A stretch of DNA of 64,000 nt, taken from positions 248,001 through 312,000 of the forward strand of contig JAGMWG010000001.1 in the NCBI GenBank assembly GCA_020744225.1, given 5' to 3'. Positions 23,009 to 34,114 of the stretch are shown here, in pieces. The stretch's first letter is position 1. Each line of letters starts with the position of its first letter. Under the pieces are notes generated by a model that made no database searches, was not told the DNA's origin, and worked only from the letters and a program-made list of their open reading frames with translations. Position numbers and translations under genes: made by a program. The DNA comes from Paraphoma chrysanthemicola (Eukaryota > Ascomycota > Dothideomycetes > Pleosporales > Phaeosphaeriaceae).

Positions 23009-24341
23009 ATGGTGCGCACGAAGTCTACACCTCATCGCTCTCCTGATCCTGTCCATGAGAGCCCGCGCAACATCGCTCGTGCGCCCATCCCAACTGATTG
23101 GACCTCCGCTCAGCTCAAGTCTCACAGACCGAAGCGTCAGCGTGATCTTGAGGAAGCTTTTCGCATTCTCGGAGCCGCAATTGATGACCCGGGCGCTGTC
23201 AATGCGAGGCAACTTGCGTGGGCGAAAGAGTTTGCCAGGAAGGAGCATGAGCTTGAGGATGCGGAGAATGAGACGGTGAGCGCGGATTCGGAGGGCGATG
23301 TGCTCGAGGAGCAAGATGAAGACGGTTTGTTCCATTTGTCACCCCTTTGACAATGATATACTAAGAGACATAGAGGACAACGATGTCGGAGAAGAAGAGG
23401 CAGAAGACGCCGGTTTTCTCGCTGGCTTTTTGTCACCCTCTGGAAGCCACCTCGGCGCTCCCCTGACAGCCATCAACCTCGCTTCTCTCGATGTTCAAGA
23501 CGAAGATGCAGATAGTGCTACATCGTCCCTCTCCACTGTCTCCAACGTCAGCGCTCTCGAACCCGAAGACAGCACCGCTAGACCAACAGTCGCTCCTTCG
23601 TCTACTCACTCCGACCAAACTTCCAGAGCTATTGAGCCAGAAACAACGATCTCTCCTCTCGAAACACGTCTCCAACACGCTCTCGACACTCTCCAATACG
23701 ATGACGATTCTCCAGATCGCCCGTACTGGCTTACAGGCCTGTCGAAGCCCCTACCACATCCCGACTTGACCGATCTAGAGAATTTGGAAGTCGAGAATCG
23801 GTTCTGGAATGATGGAATCTCGCGATTGACGAAGTTGCGTCGCGACCTTCCTGCTAACCCCGTCACCGCATCTTCAACTTCCGCTGCTGGCAAGACATCG
23901 GCTAGCAAGAAACGCGACGCCAAGGGCAAGCGCAAGGCAAACAGCAACCGTGATAATGGAGGTGAACCGGGTGGCGAATGGCACTATGAGTCGTTCGGTA
24001 GTACTGAACCGGTCATCAAGATCCATCGAAAGCGCCGCACGACTGTCTTCGCGCGGGGAATATGGGAATTCAAAACCAACTCCGATCAGGTAGTTGTGTA
24101 TCGCATTTTGGATGAGTGGCCGTTGTCGGAGGAGGCCGAGATGCTTGGCTGGGGTGCTGTGAGCGGGGAGGAGAATCAGGTTGTCGATGTTGAAATGGTT
24201 GGGGATGGAAGAGGGGGAGGGTTTGGGGTTTGGGAGGTTGATGAAGAGAGTGTGGTTGATGTGGTGGAGGGAGAGGATGGAGAAGATGTGCCAGGTGGGA
24301 TGGTTGGAGATGACGATTTATGGGAAGATATGGAGGAATGA
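23009..24341 (+). CDS. Acidic, probably nuclear protein of unknown function
   Basis: Two exons, 23009..23324 and 23374..24341, intron 49 nt (GTTTGT ... CATAG, CTAAG branch); 427 aa. The N-terminus is basic and Pro-rich (MVRTKSTPHRSPDPVHESPR). A helix (KRQRDLEEAFRILGAAIDDP) and an acidic stretch follow. A Lys-rich segment (SASKKRDAKGKRKANSN) could be a nuclear localisation signal. The best-ordered part is near residues 310-370 (KIHRKRRTTVFARGIWEFKT, then YRILDEWPLSEEAEMLGW). The tail is Gly/Glu/Asp/Val-rich. No known domain recognised. Confidence 0.8.
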
Positions 24342-24645
24342 ACACATCATTCTAGCCATGGCAAGCGGAATTGGGCTGGAAATTATTGGACTTACGGATA
24401 TGAGCTTAGCTCATTGTGCGCGCAAACCATGAAGCTTGACCTGGTCAAGATCAAGGCCATGGTCATTATACGTCCAAAGCCTCTCTAGTCTCAGGTTCTT
24501 TTCATTACCGGAACTTCCGCCATATTGTTCCTCAACCCTTGGCCCCGTGTACCGATCCCACTTCACGTCCACCCCAAATCTCTAAACAGCCAGGCAAGGA
24601 AGAATCCGAACAATGCGCCACCTGGATTCATTAGCACCTATCGCG
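24342..24645. other. Convergent 3' intergenic
   Basis: Short region between the converging 3' ends of two genes. No feature seen. Confidence 0.5.
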
Positions 24646-25056
24646 TTACTTCAACTTCTCTTCGAAGGACTCACATATGTACACTTGTTCCCTCCATATA
24701 GTATCCAGCAAATGCGTGCACACGGTGTGGCAAACGATCGCGGCAGCAACGACGGCGCCTGGAATGATGTTGTAGATGGCCAAAAGGTAGCCAAAAACTA
24801 CCCTAATGAAATGAGAGGCCGGATCGACGAGGTTCATCGCGAGCTGGCCATACGCCCGAGAGGGGTTTTCTTGAGGCGCTGGACCAAGCACGCCGTCGAT
24901 TAGCTCTGCGCCCTCGATAGCGGCCGCAATTTCTTCCTTAGTGGTTTGATGCTGGTTCGATAAGTCCTCGGCATCCTGGGTGATCTTATCGATGGCTGCA
25001 GCGTGCTGGTCGTATGAGGAGGCAGAGGGCGATGAGGAGGGATTCGAGTCGGACAT
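24646..25056 (-). CDS. Small membrane protein, unknown function
   Basis: Single exon, 136 aa. The first 75 residues are polar with a helical segment (DKITQDAEDLSNQHQTTKEE). Residues about 80-115 form one long or two short hydrophobic helices (FIRVVFGYLLAIYNIIPGAV, then VAAAIVCHTVCTHLL). No signal peptide. A (GAGTT)n microsatellite lies about 220 bp upstream of the start. No family recognised; coding status rests on composition and a clean start. Confidence 0.6.
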   Translation of the reverse strand: MSDSNPSSSPSASSYDQHAAAIDKITQDAEDLSNQHQTTKEEIAAAIEGAELIDGVLGPAPQENPSRAYGQLAMNLVDPASHFIRVVFGYLLAIYNIIPGAVVAAAIVCHTVCTHLLDTIWREQVYICESFEEKLK

Positions 25057-25276
25057 GGTGATCGAAAGAGTGGGGATAGAGAGGACTATACTAAGTTAGT
25101 ATCTTGTAGCAAGTTGTGGAGAGAAGAAGTGAGTGTCCAATATGAACTCTTGGGTGTGCAAGGTATGTCAGACTCATGAGAAGAGATGAGGATAGTTACA
25201 CATACTTTTGCACGACTGATATGGTCGCCTAGACTGTCGCGCTTGCTCGGTGGGCCCAAGGTAGCCGTAGTATGTA

Positions 25277-25309
25277 GAGTTGAGTTGAGTTGAGTTGAGT
25301 TGAGTTGAG
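25277..25309. repeat. (GAGTT)n microsatellite
   Basis: Six and a half tandem copies of GAGTT in a row (minus strand AACTC). It lies in the probable promoter of the small membrane-protein gene and is a likely length-polymorphic site. Confidence 0.9.
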
Positions 25310-27845
25310 CGAGTGAGCTTGTAGTTGACTGCATGATTTCGAAATGACGAGGAATTTGTACTCATATATGAGTAGCGGTTGTTTGCGAATTCACTTTGCG
25401 CAGAAGTACCCCGACCATACCCACAGTTGTGATCGCACGCGCATTCAAGACTACAAGCTAAGTTTTGTACCTCAAGCTGAGCGACTTGAATTCATGATGT
25501 AGTCTCTGTATTTCATAAAGTCTCGTGCCGCTGCATAGTGCCCTTAATTACTACATGGATTCTGTATCAAGTTGACTAAGGCCCATGACCAGCATAGAGG
25601 CTGATTCAACGAGGAGATTTTGTATTGCTCAACATTCGGAGGTCTTTGATACCAAGGCTGCTTCAAGGTATGTGGCGACCGACGAACGTATCAAAAACCC
25701 AAGTGAGCATCTTCGACTTGAATGGCATTTCGAGACAGCTGTATTCTTGCGGCAGGGCGCACAAAGTAGCCAATGCTATGACTCGTCGGTGCGCGCTCAT
25801 CTGTATCGCGCTTAGCATCGCGCTGTCGCGAGTGGTTGCCGCCCTTAAGTTCTCGTCACATATCCTTCCTCCTCTTAAGTCCATTCTTGTCGTCTAATTA
25901 CATGTCTCTCTTGTTGCAGTCTTATCTATACTCTCAGCTCAGGGCTTCTCCGCCCAGCTAGTGCCATTATCGCCTCTCCATGTTGCGTTCTCCCAGGGTT
26001 TATAGGACTCGAGGATCCCGATGCACCATGCGTCGTATTGGCCAATGCCCAAGTTATCTTAATGAGTTGTAGCTGCTGTGAGCCAAGGACGGACTCGAGG
26101 TTGGAGATGTAGGTGATCATGTGGGTTCGAACGTCTCGTAAGGTTGGCTGAGTTGGATTCGAAGGTATTGTTGTTGCGCAGAATGAGCGCGATGGCGAGG
26201 AGACTTCCGAGTGTATGATCTGTCGCGCGACAGTTGCTGGTGGGAAAGCTTTTGTATGACCGGGGAGTGGTATCGAATCCAGTATTGCCGCATACGCTGC
26301 GGGGAGTAACTTCTGTGTCTACAATGGAGCTGGCGCTGTTGACAAATTCGCTGTTTACCTCCGGCCCGTCAGTATGCTATTGACTCCAGATGCACAGCTG
26401 AGGCATCTTTGTGGACTGTCTGAGCCGCCATCCTGCCCCACCATGACCGCAGTGTGTATGAGTATGTCCGTGCCACTTGTTGAGCCTGCTGTTGCCTCGA
26501 CGAACTCATACCCAAACAGCTGTATCTCCACGTCTACAAGGTCAAGTTCCTTGATTCTAGTGCGAGAAGAATGCTAGAGCCATCATCATCCACGGCAAAT
26601 ATCGAGTCTGTCCATGCCGGAATTCGATCATCGTGTGCAGCCCTCGAGGCATCGCGGAGGTGAGCTCACTTGCCGCCGACAGGCTGCCCCGCCATCGTGA
26701 CTTCCAGTGAGCATGAGTCTGAGCCCCTGGAGATTAATGGAGCTCTTGGATTTCCTCCAGGCTGCAGTATCACAACCACACCATGGAAATTCTCGAGGGC
26801 GGTACGAGGAGTTAGCCACCACCTGTAGCATCCTCCTCATACTTCTCCGGTGCAAAAAGCACGCCGGGGCGAGGTTATATCGAGCTGTGAGCGTGGCTGA
26901 GGTGAGCGCCTGCCTGCCGCACGAACGCTATTGTTGTGGTGAGGCAAAACGAACCTCCCGAGCCTCGAGCTCCATCCCCGCAACACCATCTTCAACCCAC
27001 CAATAACACCATATCTTCTCCTTCTTCATGCCCATCACCATGGCTGTCAAACTCCAAGACACAAGCAACCTTACTGCAGAATCGTCTCGCCCTCCAGCAG
27101 GCGAAGGCGGCACGATCGATGCACCTACACCACCAACAACAAGTCTGGCGGCATGTCACCTACGTTTGACCTGATGACCCTGTATCTGACCAGAAGAGGG
27201 ATCCGAGTGCCTGTAAGTATCTCTTCCAAGCTCTTGTCTCCTTTCGCATGCCTGGCCTTCGCGTACAGCTCGCGTCGCTCACACGAATGTCAGAGCTCGC
27301 TATCTTGCTCGTCGGCGGCTCACCTGGCCAATGACCTACTCGGGCGGCCGCACCCACTCAATGCTCAGTGTTGTTGCCGTCTACGCTTCTCGACTTGAGT
27401 ACAGCGCAGAGCTATTCGAACGTCCCATCGGAACGGATGACGACCTCATATGATACCGCGGAGGTCTCCAGTGTGTCACGAAGTTCACGACAAAGGCTCA
27501 GACATGTACAAAGGCATCCAGGGGTGTCTCAGCGGAGCCGATTAGGTACAGCTCCATCGTCCAAAATGCGATAGCCATGTCTTGGCATCAAGCGATGAGG
27601 CGCTCCTTGCGTCAAGAAACCAGCGAACTTCTCAAGACATGAGTAACATTTAAGGCAAATTCTGGGTTTCCCAAATGCCACTTGTGTTGATGAGGAAGAG
27701 AGGAACACGAGGATCGAAAGCCTTTTATACGCGTCTTTTGGAAAATCGGATGTCAAGGCGCACATGTCGGTTTCCGCTACGTTTGAATCAAGGGAGGCCT
27801 TTTTTGCCTCATGTGTTACTCATCGAGCCGCACCCTTTCAATAAG
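25310..27845. other. Gene-poor stretch, nothing convincing
   Basis: About 2.5 kb. Short frames on both strands overlap each other without coding composition. A possible 5' exon with a good donor (CCT followed by GTAAGTATC near 27,210) has no recognisable protein. No transposase, reverse transcriptase or terminal repeats found by eye. Confidence 0.5.
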
Positions 27846-28148
27846 ATGGCGGCGCCGCGCATCCCGGCCTGGCACCATGTTGGCACTGCGCGGCGCCCGC
27901 CATCTGCCGTGTTCATCGCGGGCTGCAAGGAACATGGGATTGATCCCTCGACATGCTGCTTACCTCACGGGTCTTACCTCATCAACCTCGCACACCACGG
28001 ACCCGATCGAAAAGTGGATGACGATGAAGTCTTCTCGAAATACGGCATCATCGATCAAGTTGCCGACGGCAATAAGCGGATCAAAATGTATACCGAGGAT
28101 GGCGCCGACTTCAAGTCCGCCTGCATGTTGTGGTCTCCGTTCCCATAG
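27846..28148 (+). pseudogene. Chimeric relic: AP endonuclease piece joined to Tat-SF1/Cus2-type RRM piece
   Basis: A 100-aa open frame whose first half reads FIAGCKEHGIDPSTCCLPHG then SYLINLAHHGPDR. The core LPHGSYLINLA is the signature of endonuclease IV/Apn1 (E. coli Nfo has LPHDSYLINLG), close to the enzyme N-terminus. Without a break the frame continues DDDEVFSKYGIIDQVADGNK then RIKMYTEDGADFKSACML. This matches the RNA-binding motif of Tat-SF1/Cus2 splicing factors, which carry FSKxGxI and RIKMYxDxxGxFKGxA. Neither domain is complete: the Apn1 metal-site residues and the rest of the RRM are absent. It therefore looks like two captured gene pieces fused in frame, not a working enzyme. The family matches are from memory; the joint is seen directly. 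Confidence 0.45.
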
Positions 28149-31100
28149 AAGATATTTGGACCAGTTTTGAGGGTTTTAGGTCAGCTCGCACTTGGTCGTG
28201 CCCGCGCCGAGATCAGACATGTGTGCCAATATTGGATCTTCTGGACCGTTTTGGGGCGGCTCAAAAGTGACAACTCAACGATTCCGGCCAAAGCGGGAAC
28301 ATGTCCAGAGCACCTGGACGTTTTGAAGAATGGGAAAAGCGACATTTCTGTGTGTAAAAGGGAAAGCCGACCGTTTGGAGGAGATGTCTTCGACGCAACA
28401 ATCCTGCTCGTATAGATGACGGGTGTTCGCTTCAAGCGATGATTGCTGGATTTGTCGTCTCAAAATGCCAAGGTCTCGCAACCATGTCTTGTACGACCAA
28501 CACATAGCTCTTTACTCCCAATATATGTCTTCGTTGACTCAGCCCGCGGGCATTATGCAGCGTGATGTCGCGACAAGGTACGTGCCTTGAGAAAGCTTCT
28601 CGCCGTTCGGGCAGGCATCGATTCCATGCTCTCACAAATTATGCTAAAGTTTTCTCCAGTGGCCACCGACACTGCTTCTGCGACTGAGATCATCCCTTTG
28701 ATGATGCATGTGTGAGATGCAACATCGACGGGTGGTCGATGAAAACAGAATGATTCGGTTCAGGAGGTTGGTGGTTGGTGCCAACCATGGTTCGGCTCGC
28801 CTTTCCCGCCACGCTTCGGCTGAACCTGCTTCCGACGTCGGACGACATGCCATCTGCTTTCCATTGCACACGACATTATACACTGTTGTCGATATTTCAA
28901 AAGATAGTCCTGGAGTATTGCAAGGCTTTCGACACCTCGTATATCTTCTGGACACCTCCAGGATCTTCGAACCTTCGAGTAAGGGCCTCGCCGAAGCGCT
29001 CGACGACATGCACGCGCCTCCTCTTGGCTACCATGCTCAGCTATTTCGTGACCCCCATCTTGAATACTTGCAGAGCATACTATAAGGTCTTTTTGCTCCC
29101 CTACTTCTCTCACGACGCTTCGAAGATGGACGAGCGTTGCCAAGTCGCAGTACTGGCCTCGTGTCTGCCACATCGCATGACCTAGGTGTGATTTGGATAC
29201 CTCCTACATCAAACACACAGCATTCTCGAGCGGCGATACCCTAAGCGTATACCTGCTACGGCTGGCTCAAACGGGCATGTAACTCCAAAACCTTGCCAAA
29301 GGCCGCCCGGACCCCGGCGGTGTACTCAGCCCTGTCGCACCTCACACCTCGCAAGGTTATTTGACAGGAGTCGAGAAGGTCAGTGCCTTCGGGTTTGTAA
29401 TGCCTTGGTGTTGCTCGCGCGTGTACAGAGATTGTCTCCTTCCGCATATCAGCCTTGGGTCTGCCTGCCTTCCAGCGTGCGTCCGGAGAGCTGAATCGCC
29501 ATGGCTACACGGTCCTATCAGCGCCGCCTCGAGTAAGAGTAGGGACAACTTAGTATTCGGCGTGCTACGGGTGCCTGTTATTGCGTCGTCTTGCGCTGCC
29601 GCCAAGTGCGCCTTTCTGCCGCCCCTGCTTCTTGCGTAGGTCTCGATGTGTTGCTGCATTCCTTCGTGAACGCCGTCGCTTGTCGTTATCTGCTCTGTCG
29701 CAAGTAAGAATGGAGCGCGCGGCCTCGCCTGGAAGTTGCTGCACCGATGGATTCCTGTTGCAAAAGCTCAATAGGTCGCCGTCACTCCTTTCGCAATGCC
29801 AGCGCCTCATGAGCACGCTCGCCCGTTGCTGCTACATTTTGCTGTGGCTTCTCCAGTATTCGAGCACATATATCGCTTTGCATAGTCCCCGGCGAGGCTG
29901 TCGGTGCATGTCTCCTAGTCATGTTTGCTCGTTGCTGTCAAGCTACAGCGCCCTCCGTGGGCCGGCAAAGATAGCTCCAGGGGAAGTGCGCAACGCCATG
30001 ACCTCCTTGACATCATCTTTCGTGGTTGTATCCTCTTTCTGTGGTTTTCGGGGCGGATGCGGCGTCGTGGCGGCTCGTGTCAGGGCAACTATCCCGCAGG
30101 TGGATGGCGCCGGGTCGGGGAATGCTGTTGAGCTTCGCGTCGTCTTCCAGGTGTTCTGAGCCTCATCAGCGGTATGTGTCTAGCCTTTCTTAGGAGAGTC
30201 ATGTCATTGTCAAAGTGTTGGCTGTGGTGCTGAGAAGATGCGGCCTGCAGCAGTCCGCCCTCAGTAGCCCCACCACACGGGCGGCGAGCGAGGGATTTGT
30301 CACAGCACAGCAAGTTGGCAGCAAGGCTCTCGAGACGTTGCAGTAAAACAGCTGCAAGTAAATGGCTATGCGCCCTACGCATGCAACAGCTGTTGGGCTC
30401 GATTCGCTGCTCCGAAGGGCATGCCGTGAATTCTGCAAGAAGAGACATGCATCTGCATACGGGACTACTCGGACCATGTCGACCGCACCGTTTCAAAAGA
30501 AAGGTACATACTCATAGACAGCGACTCTTTCATGCTCTGCTACATGGCTAGGATCTATGCGTACTGTCCAGGTCCTTAGCGACATCACCAGGCTTGCAGA
30601 AGTGCATGATGCAACTCATTCCACTTTATTAAAGCCGCAACATATCATTCAGCCTAACCAGTCTGATCATCATGAACGGCGGCCCCAAACTCTCGTTCGT
30701 TAGCCTATATTCGACACGCGCTGCCTCTTGCATCCTGCTCGCAGCACCTTCTGGAGGCCCATGTAGCTGTCAGCCACCCACATCTCCTTGCCCGTTGATC
30801 GATATGTTCTGGCTGTCAGCTTCAGATCTCCTCCTTTGCCTTCCTCTCTCGATGCTCATCGGCTTTCGCGGCGGCTCTCGATAGACTGCCGAAGTTCTGC
30901 CGCTCAGTGCCGGTGTAGTGTGGTCGTCTACGGAGAAGGTCAGCCAAAATTCCCAAGTCACTGGGTCTAAACCATGTCACTGAGAGTATCATACATGTAT
31001 GCGGAGGATGCCAAGACCTATTCGAACAATAATATGCCTTGCAGCGGCTCCAAAGCTGCTCTATTGTGCTGTTTAGGCCATTGTTGTCGCCGCCCAAAGT

Positions 31101-31237
31101 CGTCTTGGCAACAGCGCACTGGCCTCTCAGCGATAGCACATAAAAGAGTGCCCTCGATTGCGAAATCCTCTTGCTCCTTAGCAACTGACGGCTCAAATCC
31201 ACCAAGTCAGACCTTTTTTCGACCACGAGATCGAAAA
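28149..31237. other. Gene-poor stretch, nothing convincing
   Basis: About 3 kb with overlapping short frames on both strands and no recognisable protein. Composition changes little, with no obvious AT-rich RIP-like collapse. It may be old repeat or captured DNA like the relic to its left. Confidence 0.5.
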
Positions 31238-31681
31238 ATGAACTCCAACAACTCCTCCTCGACGTCGGGCGTGCCGCCCCCACCACCAGGCACTGGTCCT
31301 CCTGGACCTCCACCACCACCACCACAGCCGCTGGCTCCGCCAGCTGGCTTGACGACGATGACGCTGCCGCCCGCGCCCGGCCTCTCTCCTGCGGCTGCGG
31401 CCGCCCAGTTCGACCGCCAGCTCGAGCTCGACAACTGGCTCTCGAGGATGGAGCCTTGGCGTGCACCGACGTGGCGCCAGCGCGTCGCAGTAAGTTACTT
31501 CCATATCATTCACTGGTGGTACATTCGACTAACCACTTGTTACTAGCCCGTCCGCGAGAGCATTGCCGCGCTCCGGCGCCCCCACCTGCCTCCAGGCTTC
31601 GACGTCGGTGGGCCACCCCACCTCACCACGTGGGATTCGCGTTGGCGTATCGCGGTCTGGCACTGCTTGAACGACCGCTGA
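31238..31681 (+). CDS. Small proline-rich protein, two exons
   Basis: Exons 31238..31489 and 31547..31681, intron 57 nt with GTAAGT donor, CTAAC branch and CTAG acceptor; 128 aa. Residues 10-45 are polyproline (VPPPPPGTGPPGPPPPPPQP). The C-terminal 80 residues are Trp/Arg-rich and look globular (QLELDNWLSRMEPWRAPTWR, then REIAALRR-like and TTWDSRWRIAVWHCLNDR). The textbook intron and phase-0 join argue that this is a real gene inside the otherwise gene-poor island. No family recognised. Confidence 0.6.
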
Positions 31682-31713
31682 GTGCCTGCCGCTGCCGCCT
31701 CCTCCTCTGGGTT

Positions 31714-31752
31714 CTGGGTGGCGTTTTGGGTGGAGCTTTGGGTGGTGTTTTG
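31714..31752. repeat. Short GGGTGG-TTTTGGG simple repeat
   Basis: Three or four imperfect copies of a GGGTGG(C/A/T)(G/T)TTTT unit just 3' of the proline-rich gene. Probably low-complexity 3' flank. Confidence 0.5.
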
Positions 31753-31999
31753 GCGTTTAGTGACAGGCCGGTCTGGCCTCAAAGTCATAGGCGACGGCCT
31801 CTAAACGAATAAAGTCTTTTCCAGCTGGGTGCCGCCGGGCGCTGTGCTGTTCTTTCGTCTACGTCTTCCACTGCTTGATTGTCTTGTGTGATGTTGTGAT
31901 CTTTGTGGTAACGTTGCGTGATACACCTCGAGGCTATCTGTGTGTTCGAGATTGCCGGCGTGATTCCTCGAGCTCCTACGCGACCTGTTGTTGACACGC

Positions 32000-32690
32000 T
32001 TCTGGTATTGCGGTGCGGGGTGAGGATGATACGGCCACAGTGAACCCACATAACGGACATGAAGATTTTCAGGCATCTGGGCCTTCCACACACCCTCGAG
32101 GCCTTACGGGAAGTATCAACAACCACTCGAACGCGCTCAGATCTACTGCTGAAGATAGACAGGCTACTGCAAACTCAGCTATTGAGAGACACGCCCTTGC
32201 CCGCTCAGCAATATTTTGGTTTCTTCGCGGACTTGCTCCACGTGTCAACACCAGTGTCATCGCGACCAAAGTTTACTCTGAGGATATACAGGCTGCGGTG
32301 AGTTCAGCAGCTGAATGTACTATTCTATGGACGTCTGCTAAGGTTACGTCTGCTTCGCAGACGTACTGCATATATCAAAGCCTCAACAAAGGCGCGAGAA
32401 CTTGCCGCTGAGGATAGTCAGGCTAATATGAGTCCAGCTATCAAGAGACACGCCTTTTGCTTGCTTGGTGATGTTTCAGTATGCTCGCAACGATACTAGA
32501 GGTGGCAACGCATAACACAACTCGCTCAGATTAATCGCTGAATATCAACAAGCTCATATACAGCACAGTCGCGTCGTGATGCCCGCAATTTGAGAGAGCC
32601 TATCAACGTCCAACCTCCGTGCTAATGGCAGCTCGAAGGCGCATGCTATCCCACATACAAACCTCTGAATACCCAAACCACTCGGACAAG
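32000..32690. repeat. Decayed tandem array, period about 130 bp
   Basis: The motif GCTGAGGATAGTCAGGCT recurs in diverged form at 32019, 32148, 32277, 32407, 32537 and 32664, giving spacings of 129, 129, 130, 130 and 127 bp. A second shared block (CAGCTATNNAGAGACACGCC, near 32178 and 32437) keeps the same register. The period is not a multiple of three and frames are broken, so the array is not coding. Copies differ by perhaps a quarter to a third of bases, so it is old. Confidence 0.8.
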
Positions 32691-34114
32691 ATCGATCAGT
32701 AACCTTACATTTCGACAGATATGGAAACTATCGTACTGGCCGTGGGCTCATGCACAACGATTGGTTCATGTGGAAGGCGTGCTTTGAAGTCCTCATGTGA
32801 GCGATCAATGCATGGTCTCAAGAATGATGCTCATGCTAACTTTCATGTACATCACCGAGTGTGGACGACAAGGCCTGGGAATGCCTTAGATGCATACACA
32901 ATATACTAAGAATGCTTCAGATAAGTGATTAAGGTGAATGAAGAAGGCGACAAATAGACAATGACGAGGGTTGAAACATGCGTTACTGAGTTCTTTATAG
33001 TGGCGAAAGATATGGGGAGTGAGATGTGCATGAGGAGGTGGATGATAATGATACACATTTCTAGGAGTGCCAGTGACATAAAAGGGTAGGTGCATTAGAT
33101 GCAGAGACAATTACGAGACGTGAAGGTTATTGAGATTAGCATCTCTGTTCCTTGGTATGCTAGTGTTATTCTAGGGGAAGCAAGGACGACCTGGGATCTT
33201 TCAGTCTTAGTGGTGAGAGCTTCAGACTTAAGATAAATGTGCTTGATATATGCAAAAGAAGTCGTTTCGAGAAGGAAAACATCGGAAAAGTAAATAGGGT
33301 TGCTAAAGTTGGAGGAGTGAGAGTTCTGAAACCTCCAAATAATGTCTCCGCAAACACGAACTTCAGGTAACGACAATTTACTGATCACCTACAGCCCTTC
33401 CTTTTCGTTGCTTTCTGTATTCTCTAGTTACCATTAGCATCTTGATTGACTTGTGCGTTCCGATTTGTCATTGCGCTCTCAAGCAAATGACAAACTCTCA
33501 GTTCGCGACTTCTATGTGAACAAGGATTTCATTGTACAATTCTCTGGACGAAGATCCAGCGCGACCGTACGAAACCTAGGTAATGGTCGCAGTTGCTCCG
33601 AACCGGTACTCACATCGATTCTTAGGCTTGTAGAATGCTTGTAGTCTAAATCGAACGGGCCGCATATGTTGCATGCGTTCTCAGAGTCTACGATGTAAAA
33701 TTTGAGAATGGTCGTCTTCTGTAGCTGCCAGCCAACAAAGCGTACCTATCAGGCGTGCGTGATCCCCTGTTCTCAGCGAACACACAATCAGGTCGTGGCC
33801 ATCACACAAACCGGACAGCTATTTTCAAGGCAAACTTGTATGAGAGGTTCTCATGTTCTATCGCAGGTCAGTGAATACTTCCTTAACGCCCCGTACCACC
33901 CTTGTATTTCATTTGGACATGTAGACCTTTGTGAGCGGGTACAACAGAGCTCGCAGAGAGGGCTGAACTGGCGGTGTGTGTAGATTCAGTGTTTCTATAG
34001 CTTTCAACTTACCAGGAAATTCGGGGTACTTGACTTAGTCAGGTTGGCTGAGCTTCTAAGTTTCTGGAGGAGGAGTAGTCGGCCAGATGCATGTAGCTTC
34101 TGGCTGGTCAATAT
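32691..34114. other. Intergenic, nothing seen
   Basis: About 1.4 kb of fairly AT-rich sequence between the tandem array and the 3' end of a HET gene. Two minus frames near 33.1-33.4 kb overlap and lack coding character. Confidence 0.5.

Noticed and set aside
25900..31200. Transposon remnant in the gene-poor island
   Set aside because: No terminal repeats, transposase, integrase or reverse transcriptase motif could be seen in any frame, so no element is called.
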